The notes: generated by a model from the letters alone, not told the origin. Counted from the stretch's first letter, positions 34,211 to 43,315 are shown. The stretch: 64,000 nucleotides of DNA from Bacillus tuaregi (GCF_900104575.1 NZ_LT629731.1:2368689-2432688); one strand, 5' to 3'. Numbers and translations are program-made.

Positions 34211-34378
34211 TTTGATTCCTCCTATCTTTATACCGTCCAATTTTTGACCGATATATCTACTGGATTGAAAATCACTGAAATATACTGCTTTACTAATAAA
34301 TTCCTTTAAATTCCTTTTCAAATAATGAGTGTTTATAGAGAATGGGAAACCCATAATAAATAGGATTTCCCATCAACT

Positions 34379-35374
34379 CTACCAATGATTAACTAAGACA
34401 ATCTTGCCAACTGCTTTTTTCGCTTCATAATAGTCATGTGCCTCGGAAACCTCATCAAAGGAAAATACTCTTTCATCAATTAAGGGCTTTAGCCTTCCTT
34501 CTTCAATCAATGGAGTCAACTTCTTTAAGATGTCTCCATTGATGTGGCGATATTCTTCATGTAGAATCGGCAGCTCGATGAAAACGACATGGAAATCTAA
34601 AGCTTTTAAGAGAAATGGAGTCAGATTATAATTCTGACTGACCGCAATGGCCACAATCTTCCCATATAATGAGGCTGCTTCTATTGAATTCTCTAAATTT
34701 TCACGGTCCACTGTATCAAAGATATACTTAAATCCTTTTCCATCTGTATACCTATTCACATAATCTTGTACGGGTGTTTCTTTATAATTAATAACAACAT
34801 CGGCACCAAGCTCCTTCGCAATCTGAGCTTTTTCTGTTGTAGATACGGTAGTATAAACCTTTGCACCGAGCCATTTTGCCAGTTGAATGGCCATATGCCC
34901 AACGCCGCCTGTTCCGCCGTGAATGAGTATCTCATCTCCTGCTTGAAGGTTGGCCCGTTTCACTAGAGCTTCCCAGGCTGTGAGCGATATAACAGGCATG
35001 GCAGCTGCTTCTGTAAATGTTAGGTTTTTTGGTTTGCGAGCTAGCAATCTAGCATCGGCAAGCATGAATTGGCCTAAAGCACCACTCGTGCCTTTTACAC
35101 CGCCGGCAAAGCCATAAACCTCATCCCCGACCTTAAATTCGGTTACTCCTGCGCCTACTTCCGTCACAATCCCTGCTACATCACCGTGTAAAACAGCCGG
35201 AAATTCAGGGGCAAATTTAGCAAAAACACCGCTGCGTATTTTGGTATCTATTGGATTCAAGCTTGTCGCTTTAACCTGAATCAGGACATGCATCGGTTTT
35301 ACTTCTGGCATAGAAAGTTCAGCTAATTCAAAAACAGCTGCCTCCCCGAACGAACGAATAACCTGCGCCTTCAA
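34379..35374 (-). CDS. Zinc-type/quinone oxidoreductase of the MDR superfamily
   Basis: About 331 residues. The N-terminal GroES-like domain begins MKAQVIRSFG, followed by LNPIDTKIRSG, HGDVAGIVTEVGAGV and the Rossmann motif ILIHGGTGGVGHMAIQLAKW. Zinc-binding cysteines are missing, so it belongs to the zinc-independent quinone oxidoreductase group, which uses NADPH to reduce quinones or enones. The start is TTG 35374, eight bases after GGAG; GTG 35383 overlaps that site. Confidence 0.87.
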   Translation of the reverse strand: MKAQVIRSFGEAAVFELAELSMPEVKPMHVLIQVKATSLNPIDTKIRSGVFAKFAPEFPAVLHGDVAGIVTEVGAGVTEFKVGDEVYGFAGGVKGTSGALGQFMLADARLLARKPKNLTFTEAAAMPVISLTAWEALVKRANLQAGDEILIHGGTGGVGHMAIQLAKWLGAKVYTTVSTTEKAQIAKELGADVVINYKETPVQDYVNRYTDGKGFKYIFDTVDRENLENSIEAASLYGKIVAIAVSQNYNLTPFLLKALDFHVVFIELPILHEEYRHINGDILKKLTPLIEEGRLKPLIDERVFSFDEVSEAHDYYEAKKAVGKIVLVNHW

Positions 35375-35557
35375 AAGAATCACTCCTTGAAATGTATAAT
35401 TTTATAATTTTCAATTTTATCTTATTTTTTTAAAAATAGATATTCATTTGTTTGTTTCTTGAAGTGATTCATTTCATTAATAGGTTTCTTACATGCAGTA
35501 AGGAGTTAAGGCTTGCGACTCTAGTCTTGGGGGCATGTCAATAGTCATCAAACATAA

Positions 35558-35580
35558 AAGGCCCTCGTGCTTCCTTTTGT
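35558..35580 (-). terminator. Weak terminator after the MerR-type gene
   Basis: On the minus strand AAAAGG...CCTTTT arms (with GC-rich filling) are followed by ATGTTTG directly after the stop codon. The pairing is short. Confidence 0.4.
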
Positions 35581-35583
35581 ATT

Positions 35584-36450
35584 TTACCATAGAGATGTTT
35601 GTGGATATCTTTCAAGAAAGCTTTTATTCATCTTTTCCAGTTTTTCCATATACTCAAAATAGGAACGGCTTAATATTTTTAAGTTATTAATAAAATTTTC
35701 ATAGTAACCACTGCTTTCTTGAAGCTCTTGTAACAATTGTTGTAATCGATATACTGGTGTTGACTTAAATTCTGTTGAACCACGAAATTGAATATATGTT
35801 TCAATCTTCTGTTGATTTATAGCCAGATAGCTATCTAAATCCTCGACTGCGCTTAGCAGAGCAGTATTCATATTTTCGATATCCTCCTGCTCCATTAAGG
35901 GCATGATACCTTCTAAAGATTCTTCCAATTCTCTGATTATGCAAACATGGTCCAGAAAATGAATCATGTTTGCATAGGCCTTTTCCTTCTCCGGACTATC
36001 AATTTTTTCATTAAGAAATGGACCGAAATGAATGGCCAAGTACAAACCGTATACTCCAGGAAAAGACCGAACTAATTTTTCTTTTATGGTTAAAGTAAGG
36101 TTAAGGTTCTTTTCAATATATTCTTTTGCCTTATCCACACTGTAGTTTTGAATTAACTGCTCTAAGCATTTTTGCTGTTCTTGTATTCTTTGTTGCTTTA
36201 CATCCATTAAATATTTGTACTGTAACAGTGCTGCTGCTTTGTTACTGCTGGCAAGAACTTTTTTGATGTCAGAAATCGTTAATCCCAAGCTTCTTAGAAC
36301 AAATATTTCCTTTAATATGGCAATATCTTGATCAGTATAGTTTCGATAGCCGTTTTCTTCAACTTTAGGTTGAAGAAGGCCATGTTTTTCATAATAGTAT
36401 ATGGCCTTTTTCGTTAAGGAGCATTTTTTACAAACCTCGTTTATAAGCAT
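35584..36450 (-). CDS. MerR-family transcriptional regulator with long C-terminal domain
   Basis: About 288 residues. The N-terminal winged helix is typical (LINEVCKKCSLTKKAIYYYEKHGLL, NGYRNYTDQDIAILKEIFVLRSLGLTISDIKKVL). It is followed by a coiled-coil helix and some 170 residues of helical effector domain without a known ligand motif. Start ATG 36450 has AGGTGA upstream. The promoter at 36469-36499 has the 19-bp spacer used by MerR activators, with a dyad in the spacer, so it probably controls itself. Confidence 0.85.
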   Translation of the reverse strand: MLINEVCKKCSLTKKAIYYYEKHGLLQPKVEENGYRNYTDQDIAILKEIFVLRSLGLTISDIKKVLASSNKAAALLQYKYLMDVKQQRIQEQQKCLEQLIQNYSVDKAKEYIEKNLNLTLTIKEKLVRSFPGVYGLYLAIHFGPFLNEKIDSPEKEKAYANMIHFLDHVCIIRELEESLEGIMPLMEQEDIENMNTALLSAVEDLDSYLAINQQKIETYIQFRGSTEFKSTPVYRLQQLLQELQESSGYYENFINNLKILSRSYFEYMEKLEKMNKSFLERYPQTSLW

Positions 36451-36468
36451 ATTTATCACCTCATGATC

Positions 36469-36499
36469 ATCATAGACTGAACCCTTAGGTAACAGTCAA
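36469..36499 (-). promoter_or_regulatory. MerR-type promoter with 19-bp spacer and dyad operator
   Basis: On the minus strand TTGACT (36494-36499) and TATGAT (36469-36474) are separated by exactly 19 bases, the long spacer of MerR-controlled promoters. The spacer region carries GACTG...CCT-AGG...CAGTC symmetry (36475-36497). The start codon is 18 bases downstream. Confidence 0.7.
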
Positions 36500-36517
36500 C
36501 TCTAGTTAATGAATTTC

Positions 36518-36546
36518 TTGACAGTTTATAAGTTTACGAATAGGAT
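36518..36546 (+). promoter_or_regulatory. SigA-type promoter of the MaoC-like gene
   Basis: TTGACA (36518-36523), a 17-base spacer and TAGGAT (36541-36546) make a near-consensus housekeeping promoter reading toward the gene at 36622, back to back with the MerR promoter. Confidence 0.65.
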
Positions 36547-36621
36547 TTTGCATACATATGCACGAAAGTATAAATAGTGATCAATATTATGTGATACATA
36601 GGAATAAGGGAGGATTTATGA

Positions 36622-37065
36622 ATGGCGCTTTATCTAGAAGATTTACATGTAGGTGATACTTTTATTAGTGAAAAATACCATTTAAGTGCGGACAAGATTA
36701 AAAGCTTTGCTCGTGAGTTTGATCCTCAGGTTTTCCACTGTGATGAGGATCTAGCAGAAGATACTTTTTTCAAAGGTTTAGCTGCGAGCGGTTGGCATAC
36801 GGCAGCGATTACAATGAGACTGTTGACGGAAAGCTTGCCCTTTGCACATGGAGTTATTGGAGCAGGGGTAGAGATTAACTGGCCACAGCCAACACGACCA
36901 AATGATATTTTATATGTTAAAAGCAAGATTAAAGAAATGAAAACTTCGAAATCAAAGCCAAACCAAGCGATTGTATTTGTAGAGTGCGAGACAATTAATC
37001 AACACGATGAGGTTTGTCAAACTTTGGTGGCAAAACTATTAAGCTTTAGCAGGAAGGAGGATTAG
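36622..37065 (+). CDS. MaoC-family (R)-enoyl-CoA hydratase-like protein
   Basis: A 147-residue hotdog-fold protein of the MaoC type: AREFDPQVFHCDED carries the Asp-x4-His catalytic pair of R-hydratases (D31 and H36), followed by FKGLAASGWHTAAI and VEINWPQPTRPND. It would hydrate trans-2-enoyl-CoA to (R)-3-hydroxyacyl-CoA. GGAGG is eight bases from ATG 36622. It is monocistronic; the substrate is unknown. Confidence 0.85.
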   Translation: MALYLEDLHVGDTFISEKYHLSADKIKSFAREFDPQVFHCDEDLAEDTFFKGLAASGWHTAAITMRLLTESLPFAHGVIGAGVEINWPQPTRPNDILYVKSKIKEMKTSKSKPNQAIVFVECETINQHDEVCQTLVAKLLSFSRKED

Positions 37066-37085
37066 AAGGAAGGAAGTAAAATGAT

Positions 37086-37345
37086 GTAGAAAAAAAACTC
37101 CATTCTTTGAATATCAGCAGCAGGTTTTAGGTTCCGTATCAAATTCGCCCGTCGAATTTGCGTCCGGATTACCTGAGCTCGCTTGGGTAAACTACCTTTA
37201 AAAAATTCCGTGACATCCGCCGGAGGCTTAACTTCATTCAGTCGGGGTTTGAACCCCCACTGAATCGAAGGACTATTTGCCTTCATCCCCCGCTTGTAGA
37301 AGTGGAGCACTTCTGTACCTGTCGCAAGCTTTTGGTACAAAAAGC
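37086..37345 (-). mobile_element. Hairpin-rich remnant, possibly an IS200/IS605 (tnpB) right end
   Basis: This GC-richer stretch, read on the minus strand, has a row of stable hairpins: GAAGTG-CTC-CACTTC, GGGGTT-CAAACCCC inside TTCAGT...ACTGAA, CCTCCGGCGG, and CAAATTCG...CGAATTTG. The order recalls the structured 3' ends and guide-RNA regions of tnpB elements. No transposase or TnpB reading frame remains. The 50-bp core at 37136-37185 recurs at 60495-60544. The IS605 assignment is tentative; the repeated and structured nature is directly visible. Confidence 0.4.
37136..37185. repeat. Dispersed 50-bp palindromic repeat, copy 1
   Basis: It is identical at 48 of 50 positions to 60495-60544. It contains CAAATTCG-CCCGT-CGAATTTG, a perfect 8-bp inverted repeat, followed by CGTCCGGATTACCTGAGCTC. 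Confidence 0.85.
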
Positions 37346-37385
37346 ATTTGATTTGCTGAATGAAGTTAATAAATGTTCGAGAACA

Positions 37386-37931
37386 CTAACGGTTTTGCGC
37401 TTGCATCATTTCATATATCTTACGAGCGGTATTGACATTTCTAACTGTAACTTGCTTATATATCTTCGATCCAATAATTTTTGACTTTCCACTTCTAGTC
37501 ACATTCTTCTTGTCGACCGACCATAGGATGGCACCGGGGACATATGTTACCGTATCAATCTCTTGTTTAATGACCAAACTCTCCAGTACCGTTTCATCAT
37601 CAATTTCATCCCAAAGAAACATGACATCACTTGACATTTCTTTGTCATTTTTCCATGTCTCAGGAATAGCCCGAATGATTACTTTCACTTCATCAACACT
37701 ACGAATGACTACTTTAATCTTTAACCCAAAACCCTTACATATCGCTTCTTCCAGCATACTGGCAAGTTCGGCTTTTGAATGCTCTTTATTGAAAAAAATA
37801 ATATTACCTGTATTGATGTATGTCACCACATCCTGCATTCCAACTCGTTCAAACATTTGTTTGAGCAGCTTCATATCTATTTTATTTTTTCCGCCTACAT
37901 TAATGCCCCGAAGAAGTGCAACATAAACCAT
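37386..37931 (-). CDS. DUF1697 family protein
   Basis: A 181-residue protein that begins MVYVALLRGINVGGKNKI and has VVTYINTGNIIF and NVTRSGKSKI, the usual DUF1697 landmarks. The family is common in Bacillus and has no established role. The start is ATG 37931 with AAAGGAGGG upstream; the in-frame TTG at 37949 overlaps that site. Confidence 0.85.
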   Translation of the reverse strand: MVYVALLRGINVGGKNKIDMKLLKQMFERVGMQDVVTYINTGNIIFFNKEHSKAELASMLEEAICKGFGLKIKVVIRSVDEVKVIIRAIPETWKNDKEMSSDVMFLWDEIDDETVLESLVIKQEIDTVTYVPGAILWSVDKKNVTRSGKSKIIGSKIYKQVTVRNVNTARKIYEMMQAQNR

Positions 37932-37978
37932 AAACAGCCCTCCTTTCAACTAATTCAAATTTCTTAATAGATTTACCT

Positions 37979-38578
37979 CTATTGACTATTATGACAAATT
38001 GTAGCTAAATGATAATGGATGACTTCCTTCACCTTTTCCGCAGAGTATATATCAGACCTTAACAAAGCATGGATGGACAGGCCTTCAAGCAATGCCGATA
38101 ATCTATACGTTTCTACTTCTACATCAACGGAATCCGATAAAATCCCTTTTAAAACGAGTAGCTCGATCATGGAATGGGCTAATTGATACGTACCGTTCGT
38201 CATTTCCTCTTTTTTTTCTTTTAATGTATCACTTGTAAGGGAACGAAGCGCGAAAATCCACCAGACACTCGTTTCAATTTTCTTTTCTTCGTCAATGGGT
38301 ACAAGCTCTAATAAAACCTCCTCAACAGCCTGCAATGGGTTTTCTGACCAATCTTTATCTTGTGAGCGTCTTTTCCCTTCCTCTAGGTAGTAATTCATAA
38401 TAAATAATAACATTTCATCCTGTGTTGAAAAATAATGTCTTAACGCACCCGCTGACATCCCTGCTTCAACGGCCACTCTTCGAATTGACGCTTTCTCAAT
38501 CCCTACTTTCTTAATAATGTTCCAAGCTGCCTCAGCAATTAACTTCTTCTTTTCCTCATGATTCACCATTTTTGGCAT
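37979..38578 (-). CDS. TetR/AcrR-family transcriptional regulator
   Basis: A 199-residue repressor-type protein with the N-terminal TetR helix-turn-helix (KKVGIEKASIRRVAVEAGMSAGALRHYF) and a BetI-like ligand domain (WWIFALRSLTSDTL, LSALLEGLSIHALL). An inverted repeat just upstream (38603-38639) overlaps its promoter, which suggests autoregulation. A small membrane-protein gene is divergent from it and may share control. Confidence 0.88.
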   Translation of the reverse strand: MPKMVNHEEKKKLIAEAAWNIIKKVGIEKASIRRVAVEAGMSAGALRHYFSTQDEMLLFIMNYYLEEGKRRSQDKDWSENPLQAVEEVLLELVPIDEEKKIETSVWWIFALRSLTSDTLKEKKEEMTNGTYQLAHSMIELLVLKGILSDSVDVEVETYRLSALLEGLSIHALLRSDIYSAEKVKEVIHYHLATICHNSQ

Positions 38579-38602
38579 AGGTAATAATCACTTCCTTTTT
38601 TT

Positions 38603-38639
38603 AATACAGTGTGTTATTATCTTTTTAGCACAGTGTATT
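38603..38639. promoter_or_regulatory. Candidate TetR operator
   Basis: AATACAGTGTG (38603-38613) and CACAGTGTATT (38629-38639) form an inverted repeat matching at 10 of 11 positions with a 15-base spacer. It overlaps TATAAT-like sequence on the minus strand about 25-60 bases upstream of the TetR start. Confidence 0.5.
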
Positions 38640-38769
38640 ATAATGATGATACCACATTATAATAAGGAGGGACAATGTAGCTGATTGAAACGGTTGAAGC
38701 AAAGCTCTCCTCTTTTTTCTATCGGAATTTAGAAGTAAATTGAATAAAAAAAGTAATGAGGTGTTTTTC

Positions 38770-38973
38770 TTGAAAGAAATAATGAATGTTCTTAGTTTAT
38801 TGCTTATCATCCAAGGTGTTGGCGGGTTGATTAACCATCTCACTAATGGAAGCAAAAGCTGGTTTATAGTCAATTATATTGATGCTTTTCAAGGGTTCGA
38901 AATCGTAATAGATATTATTTTTATCATAATTGGCCTAATCATCGGTTTGGCCTCACGTAAAGTCGATAAATAA
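38770..38973 (+). CDS. Small two-helix membrane protein
   Basis: About 67 residues, starting at TTG 38770 six bases after GAGGTG (an open frame from ATG 38740 has no such site). Two hydrophobic helices (about 5-22 and 42-62) enclose a loop NGSKSWFIVNYIDAFQGFE. No family is recognised. It is divergent from the TetR regulator, which may control it. Confidence 0.65.
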   Translation: MKEIMNVLSLLLIIQGVGGLINHLTNGSKSWFIVNYIDAFQGFEIVIDIIFIIIGLIIGLASRKVDK

Positions 38974-38982
38974 GCCCCCAAA

Positions 38983-39027
38983 AAAACCAATACAGAGTTG
39001 ATAAAATTCTCGCGCTGTATTGGTTTT
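38983..39027. terminator. Bidirectional terminator
   Basis: AAAACCAATACAG and CTGTATTGGTTTT form a perfect 13-bp stem with T-runs on both strands, serving the converging small membrane gene and the UvrA-like gene. Confidence 0.9.
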
Positions 39028-39061
39028 TATTTGATTTAATTATACACAGCATGTACCCATT

Positions 39062-41302
39062 CTAAATATACTTCGCAGTTACCGAACAATCACAACTCTT
39101 TAGACCTTCTGGCGGACCTTCATATAGGATTTCTCCACCGCCTGTACCGCCATCAGGACCTAAATCAATGATCCAATCGCTGTTTCGAATGACGTCAAGG
39201 TGATGCTCAATGACAATGACGGTATTGCCCTTTTTCACTAATTGATCGATAATGTGCAGTATGTTCGAGACATCTGATAAATGCAATCCAGTGGTGGGTT
39301 CATCTAATATATAGATATTGCCCTTTTTATTTAATTCCTTTGCGAGCTTCAGTCTTTGACTTTCTCCCCCAGATAATGTGTTTAGCGGTTGACCTAAGGA
39401 AAGATATCCAAGGCCCACAGTATCCATGCTTTTCAGCTGTCTCTTAATGTCCTTTGCTTCAAAAAATTCCAGTGCATCCGCGACAGACATCTCCATAATA
39501 TCGACAATACTTTTTTCCTTATATAAGTATTGCAATACCTCCTGCTTGTAACGGTTGCCCTTACAATCACTACATTCAATAACGACTTTATCCATAAAAG
39601 ACATATTAAGCTCAATGGTGCCCGTCCCGCCACAGGTTTCACAGGCTCCCTTTGAGTTATAGCTGAATAACCCACTTTCTACATTATTTGCATCTGCAAA
39701 GGCTTTACGAATCGAATTCATAATGCCGGAAAAGGTTGCCGGGTTGGAGCGGATGTTACCATGTACCTGATTTTGGTCAATTCGAATCGATTCTGGAAAA
39801 TCCTTTGCGAACACTTCATTTACAAGGGTACTTTTACCAGAACCCGCTACACCGGTTACCACCGTAAACACCCCTTTAGGTACGCGCATGCTAATATTTT
39901 TTAAATTGTGAAGGCTGCTCTTTTGACTTTCCAAAAACTCGTTCACAGGTCTTGGGTTGGGATTGATGTCCATTTTCTTGTTTAAATACTGAGCAGTGAG
40001 CGTATCCGAGGATAGTAGTCCCTCGTAGCTACCACTAAACATAATTCTTCCTCCGCCAGCCCCCGCCTTCGGACCCACATCGATAATATGGTCGGCAATC
40101 TGGATTACATCTGGATCATGCTCCACAACTAGTACCGTATTCCCTTTATCACGAAGCTTAACTAATAATTCATTTAAACGATAGACATCCCGTGGATGAA
40201 GCCCTGTGCTTGGTTCATCAAATATGTACATTAATCCTGTCAGGTTGCTTGATAGATATTTTACCATTTTAACCCTTTGGGACTCTCCGCCAGATAAGGT
40301 CGGCGTTTCCCTTGTTAAGGTTAAATAGCTTAATCCAATATCACAAAGATTTTTGACTCGCTCAATCATTCCATTCAAGATCGGTTTAGCATTTGGTAGA
40401 TCAAAGGATTGAAGTACATCAATGAGCACATTTAGCTGTATCGCTGTCAGGTCGTAGATGGAGTATCCCTGGATTTTGGAGGACAGTACCTTCTCATTGT
40501 AACGAGTTCCATGGCAGCTGAGGCATGTCCCCGTTGTCGTAAATTCTTTCAGCTTCTTTTCAGCAGCTTTAGAGGTATCTTTATCCCGATTGACATTTTG
40601 TCGCATAAATCTAAGAGCCAAGCCTTCATATGTAGTATTAATCTCCCCATTCATATAACTGACTGTGACTTTTTCCTCTTCGGCATAGACCAACTTTTCA
40701 TATTCTTCTTTAGAATAATCTTTGATTTTTTTATCATTATCAAAGAAGCCTGATTCCGCGTAGGCTTTCCATTGCCAGGTGCCAGGTCCAAAGCCGGGAA
40801 GTAGAATCGCCCCTTCATTCAAGGACTTTTCCTTATCTAAGGCTGCATCCAAATTTAACGTAATCGTCCTGCCAATCCCTTCACAATCAGGACACATCCC
40901 CGTAGGATCATTGAAGGAATAGGCGTTACTAAAGCCTATCTGTGGCTCGGCAAAACGAGAAAATAATAGTCTTAACAAAGAATTTATGTCAGTCACCGTT
41001 CCAAGGGTTGATCTTGCATTTCCGCCAAGTCGTTTTTGGTCGACGATAATTGCTGTCGATAGATTATTCATTTCATCTGCTTCTGGCCTTCTATATTTCG
41101 GCAGAAATTGACGGGCAAAGCTACTGAAGGTCTCATTTAACTGGCGTCCAGCTTCCTGTGCAATGGTATCAAAAACAATCGATGACTTTCCTGAACCAGA
41201 TACCCCAGTAAAAATCGTGATTTTCCCCTTTGGGATTTGTACATGAATATTTTTCAGATTATTTTCTCTTCCATTAACGACTTCTATAAATTCCTGTTCC
41301 AT
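39062..41302 (-). CDS. UvrA-like tandem ABC ATPase (paralogue, not housekeeping UvrA)
   Basis: A 746-residue protein with two UvrA-type ATPase halves: Walker A GVSGSGKSS and GVAGSGKST, signatures LSGGESQRVKM and LSGGESQRLKLA, Walker B FDEPSTGLHP and LDEPTTGLH. Zinc-finger cysteines are present (CPDCEGIG with CLSCHGTR; CETCGGTG with CSDCKGNR). It is about 200 residues shorter than UvrA, consistent with loss of the UvrB-binding region, as in UvrA2/DrrC-type proteins linked to resistance against DNA-binding drugs. It stands alone with a GGAGATG site. Confidence 0.85.
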   Translation of the reverse strand: MEQEFIEVVNGRENNLKNIHVQIPKGKITIFTGVSGSGKSSIVFDTIAQEAGRQLNETFSSFARQFLPKYRRPEADEMNNLSTAIIVDQKRLGGNARSTLGTVTDINSLLRLLFSRFAEPQIGFSNAYSFNDPTGMCPDCEGIGRTITLNLDAALDKEKSLNEGAILLPGFGPGTWQWKAYAESGFFDNDKKIKDYSKEEYEKLVYAEEEKVTVSYMNGEINTTYEGLALRFMRQNVNRDKDTSKAAEKKLKEFTTTGTCLSCHGTRYNEKVLSSKIQGYSIYDLTAIQLNVLIDVLQSFDLPNAKPILNGMIERVKNLCDIGLSYLTLTRETPTLSGGESQRVKMVKYLSSNLTGLMYIFDEPSTGLHPRDVYRLNELLVKLRDKGNTVLVVEHDPDVIQIADHIIDVGPKAGAGGGRIMFSGSYEGLLSSDTLTAQYLNKKMDINPNPRPVNEFLESQKSSLHNLKNISMRVPKGVFTVVTGVAGSGKSTLVNEVFAKDFPESIRIDQNQVHGNIRSNPATFSGIMNSIRKAFADANNVESGLFSYNSKGACETCGGTGTIELNMSFMDKVVIECSDCKGNRYKQEVLQYLYKEKSIVDIMEMSVADALEFFEAKDIKRQLKSMDTVGLGYLSLGQPLNTLSGGESQRLKLAKELNKKGNIYILDEPTTGLHLSDVSNILHIIDQLVKKGNTVIVIEHHLDVIRNSDWIIDLGPDGGTGGGEILYEGPPEGLKSCDCSVTAKYI

Positions 41303-41525
41303 TCAGCTTCATCTCCTTCTTTAATATTTTCCATAACGTACAATGTAACCAATCCATCGTTATCATTTCAAGTATAGCGGGACATCATTGTACCATGTTC
41401 TATCATTCTAATCATGTATTAACAAAAAAGAACAATCAGTTAGTACTAGTAGAATTATGATGGTATAAATATTACAGTGAGATACTAATTTGCTTAATCG
41501 CTTTATAAAGTTGAAAAAAATACAA

Positions 41526-41567
41526 AAAGCAATCCCTGTCGAGTATGGACTCCATTGGGATTGCTTT
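41526..41567 (-). terminator. Terminator of the PH-domain gene
   Basis: AAAGCAATCCC and GGGATTGCTTT form a perfect 11-bp stem, followed by TTGTA on the minus strand. It lies 31 bases past the stop codon. Confidence 0.8.
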
Positions 41568-41597
41568 GTATTCCCTTTTCCAAGTTCATTGTTATCA

Positions 41598-41966
41598 TTA
41601 CAAAATGGCATTGGCAATTAGCTTATCGAATTTCCTTATATCTACACCTTTTTTTAAATGAATCTTAATATGTCCCGCTCTAGTCCAAAGCTCGACTTCT
41701 GCATTCAAATCTAGAAAACTTCCTGCATTTTCTGTAGACCACATGTTGATAGATGCATATGGAAGGGAATAAATCTCGACCTTTTTACCTGTTAAACCTT
41801 GTGCATCCCTAACAATTAATCTCTTGTTCGTAAAGATTGCACTATCTCGGATTGTTTTGTAAGCAGCAACGGCCTCTTCCCCATTGACCAATAAATCATC
41901 AACATCGTTTGGAATTGGGCATTCAGAAATAAGGGTCCACTCTAATATTCCTTGCGTAGCAGCCAT
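41598..41966 (-). CDS. Bacterial PH-domain protein (YvbH/DUF1696-like)
   Basis: A 122-residue protein that is almost entirely one bacterial pleckstrin-homology fold: VNGEEAVAAYKTIRDSAIFTNKRLIVRD, then GKKVEIYSLPYASINMWSTE, and the C-terminal helix VDIRKFDKLI. The family is cytoplasmic and of unknown role in Bacillus. AGGAGG precedes the ATG; transcribed alone. Confidence 0.85.
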   Translation of the reverse strand: MAATQGILEWTLISECPIPNDVDDLLVNGEEAVAAYKTIRDSAIFTNKRLIVRDAQGLTGKKVEIYSLPYASINMWSTENAGSFLDLNAEVELWTRAGHIKIHLKKGVDIRKFDKLIANAIL

Positions 41967-42162
41967 CGAACTTCCTCCTTTTGTAAATTATATTTCTAGT
42001 ATATCCTATTAGTTCACCAATATCCTTAATTTCCCAATATTAGTTTTTGTTTTTCTCTAACCTATTACATAGTAAACTAATAATCCAATTGACAATCCCT
42101 ATCTTTGAATTTAATCTAAACATTGGTGTTTATTTATATATTAAGATTGCTGGTGATTGATA

Positions 42163-43305
42163 GTGCAACAAAATGTTGAAATCCAAAGAAAGCAAAAAAT
42201 GCATCTAAACCTTGGCATTTTGAAAAAGGATAGAGTGTTCACCCTTTCCCTTTTGTTGGCCTTCGCAAGCTGTTTTGTGCAAACGCCAAAGCTTGAATAT
42301 ATTAATCTTCATGTCATGGTCAGTTTATTTAACCTAATGATTGCCATAAAGGCTCTTGAAGAACTGAAGGTACTGGATAAATTTGCGATTACGATCTTAA
42401 ATAAAAGTCGTAACAGCCGAACGGTGTCATCTATTCTTATCTCTCTTTGCTTTGTGAGCTCTATGTTCGTGACAAACGATGTGGCTTTACTTACATTTGT
42501 TCCGCTTACCCTTATCATTAGTAAAAAAACTGACATTTCTTTATCCGAGACGATTATCCTTCAGACGATTGCGGCCAATATCGGCAGCAGCCTTACACCT
42601 ATGGGTAATCCACAAAATCTGTTTCTCTTTTCCCATTTTGGTATGAAGGCTTTGGACTTTTTTGCGACCATCCTGCTGATCGCTGCTGTTGGCATCGGTT
42701 TGTTGATTATTTTTACAAGTAAACTACCAAAAAGCGAAATAAAAATAGAGCTTCCTTCTATTATTATAGCGAATCGAAAGGAAGCATGGATATGGGGCAT
42801 CCTATTAGCAGTGATTATCGCTTCCATATTTGGTTTCATCAGCTATCTCCATTCGTTTTTGATTACTGTGATGGCTGCGATTATTCTCAACCGGAAATTA
42901 TTATTGAAAATTGATTATTTACTGCTCATCACGTTTATCTGCTTTTTTGTTTTTATCGGAAATCTTTCGAGCCTTAAAGCCGTTCATACTGTTGCAAGTG
43001 CTGGGCTTCAGGATAGCACGTCAGTGTTTTTCAGTTCGATTTTTCTCAGCCAATTTGTCAGCAATGTTCCGGCAGCCATTCTACTTGCGAACTTTACCGC
43101 CGATTGGCGGTCACTGCTGCTTGGTGTAAATATTGGGGGTCTTGGAACCCTTGTTGCATCGCTTGCTAGTGTCATATCTTATAAGCTATTTGTGCAGGCT
43201 AAACCGCTTGAAGCAAAGAAATATCTAGTCAAATTTAGTATATATAACCTCGCGTTTTTAATCATTCTGTGTGGTATTCAGTATGCGTTATTTTTATTGT
43301 TTTAA
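42163..43305 (+). CDS. SLC13/ArsB-type anion permease (citrate-transporter-like)
   Basis: About 380 residues with ten or more membrane helices. The pattern VSSMFVTNDVALLTFVPL and the later IGSSLTPMGNPQNLFLF and FVSNVPAAILLANF match the two re-entrant signatures (TND and SNVP) of the ion-transporter superfamily. The substrate may be a dicarboxylate, arsenite or a sodium/proton function and cannot be fixed. GTG 42163 after GGTGA is preferred to TTG 42157. Confidence 0.8.
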   Translation: MQQNVEIQRKQKMHLNLGILKKDRVFTLSLLLAFASCFVQTPKLEYINLHVMVSLFNLMIAIKALEELKVLDKFAITILNKSRNSRTVSSILISLCFVSSMFVTNDVALLTFVPLTLIISKKTDISLSETIILQTIAANIGSSLTPMGNPQNLFLFSHFGMKALDFFATILLIAAVGIGLLIIFTSKLPKSEIKIELPSIIIANRKEAWIWGILLAVIIASIFGFISYLHSFLITVMAAIILNRKLLLKIDYLLLITFICFFVFIGNLSSLKAVHTVASAGLQDSTSVFFSSIFLSQFVSNVPAAILLANFTADWRSLLLGVNIGGLGTLVASLASVISYKLFVQAKPLEAKKYLVKFSIYNLAFLIILCGIQYALFLLF

Positions 43306-43315
43306 GCCATAAAGG

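Noticed and set aside
37062-37340. 92-codon frame on the minus strand
   Set aside because: It runs through the hairpin-rich remnant, has no ribosome site and no family features; the hairpins explain its base composition.
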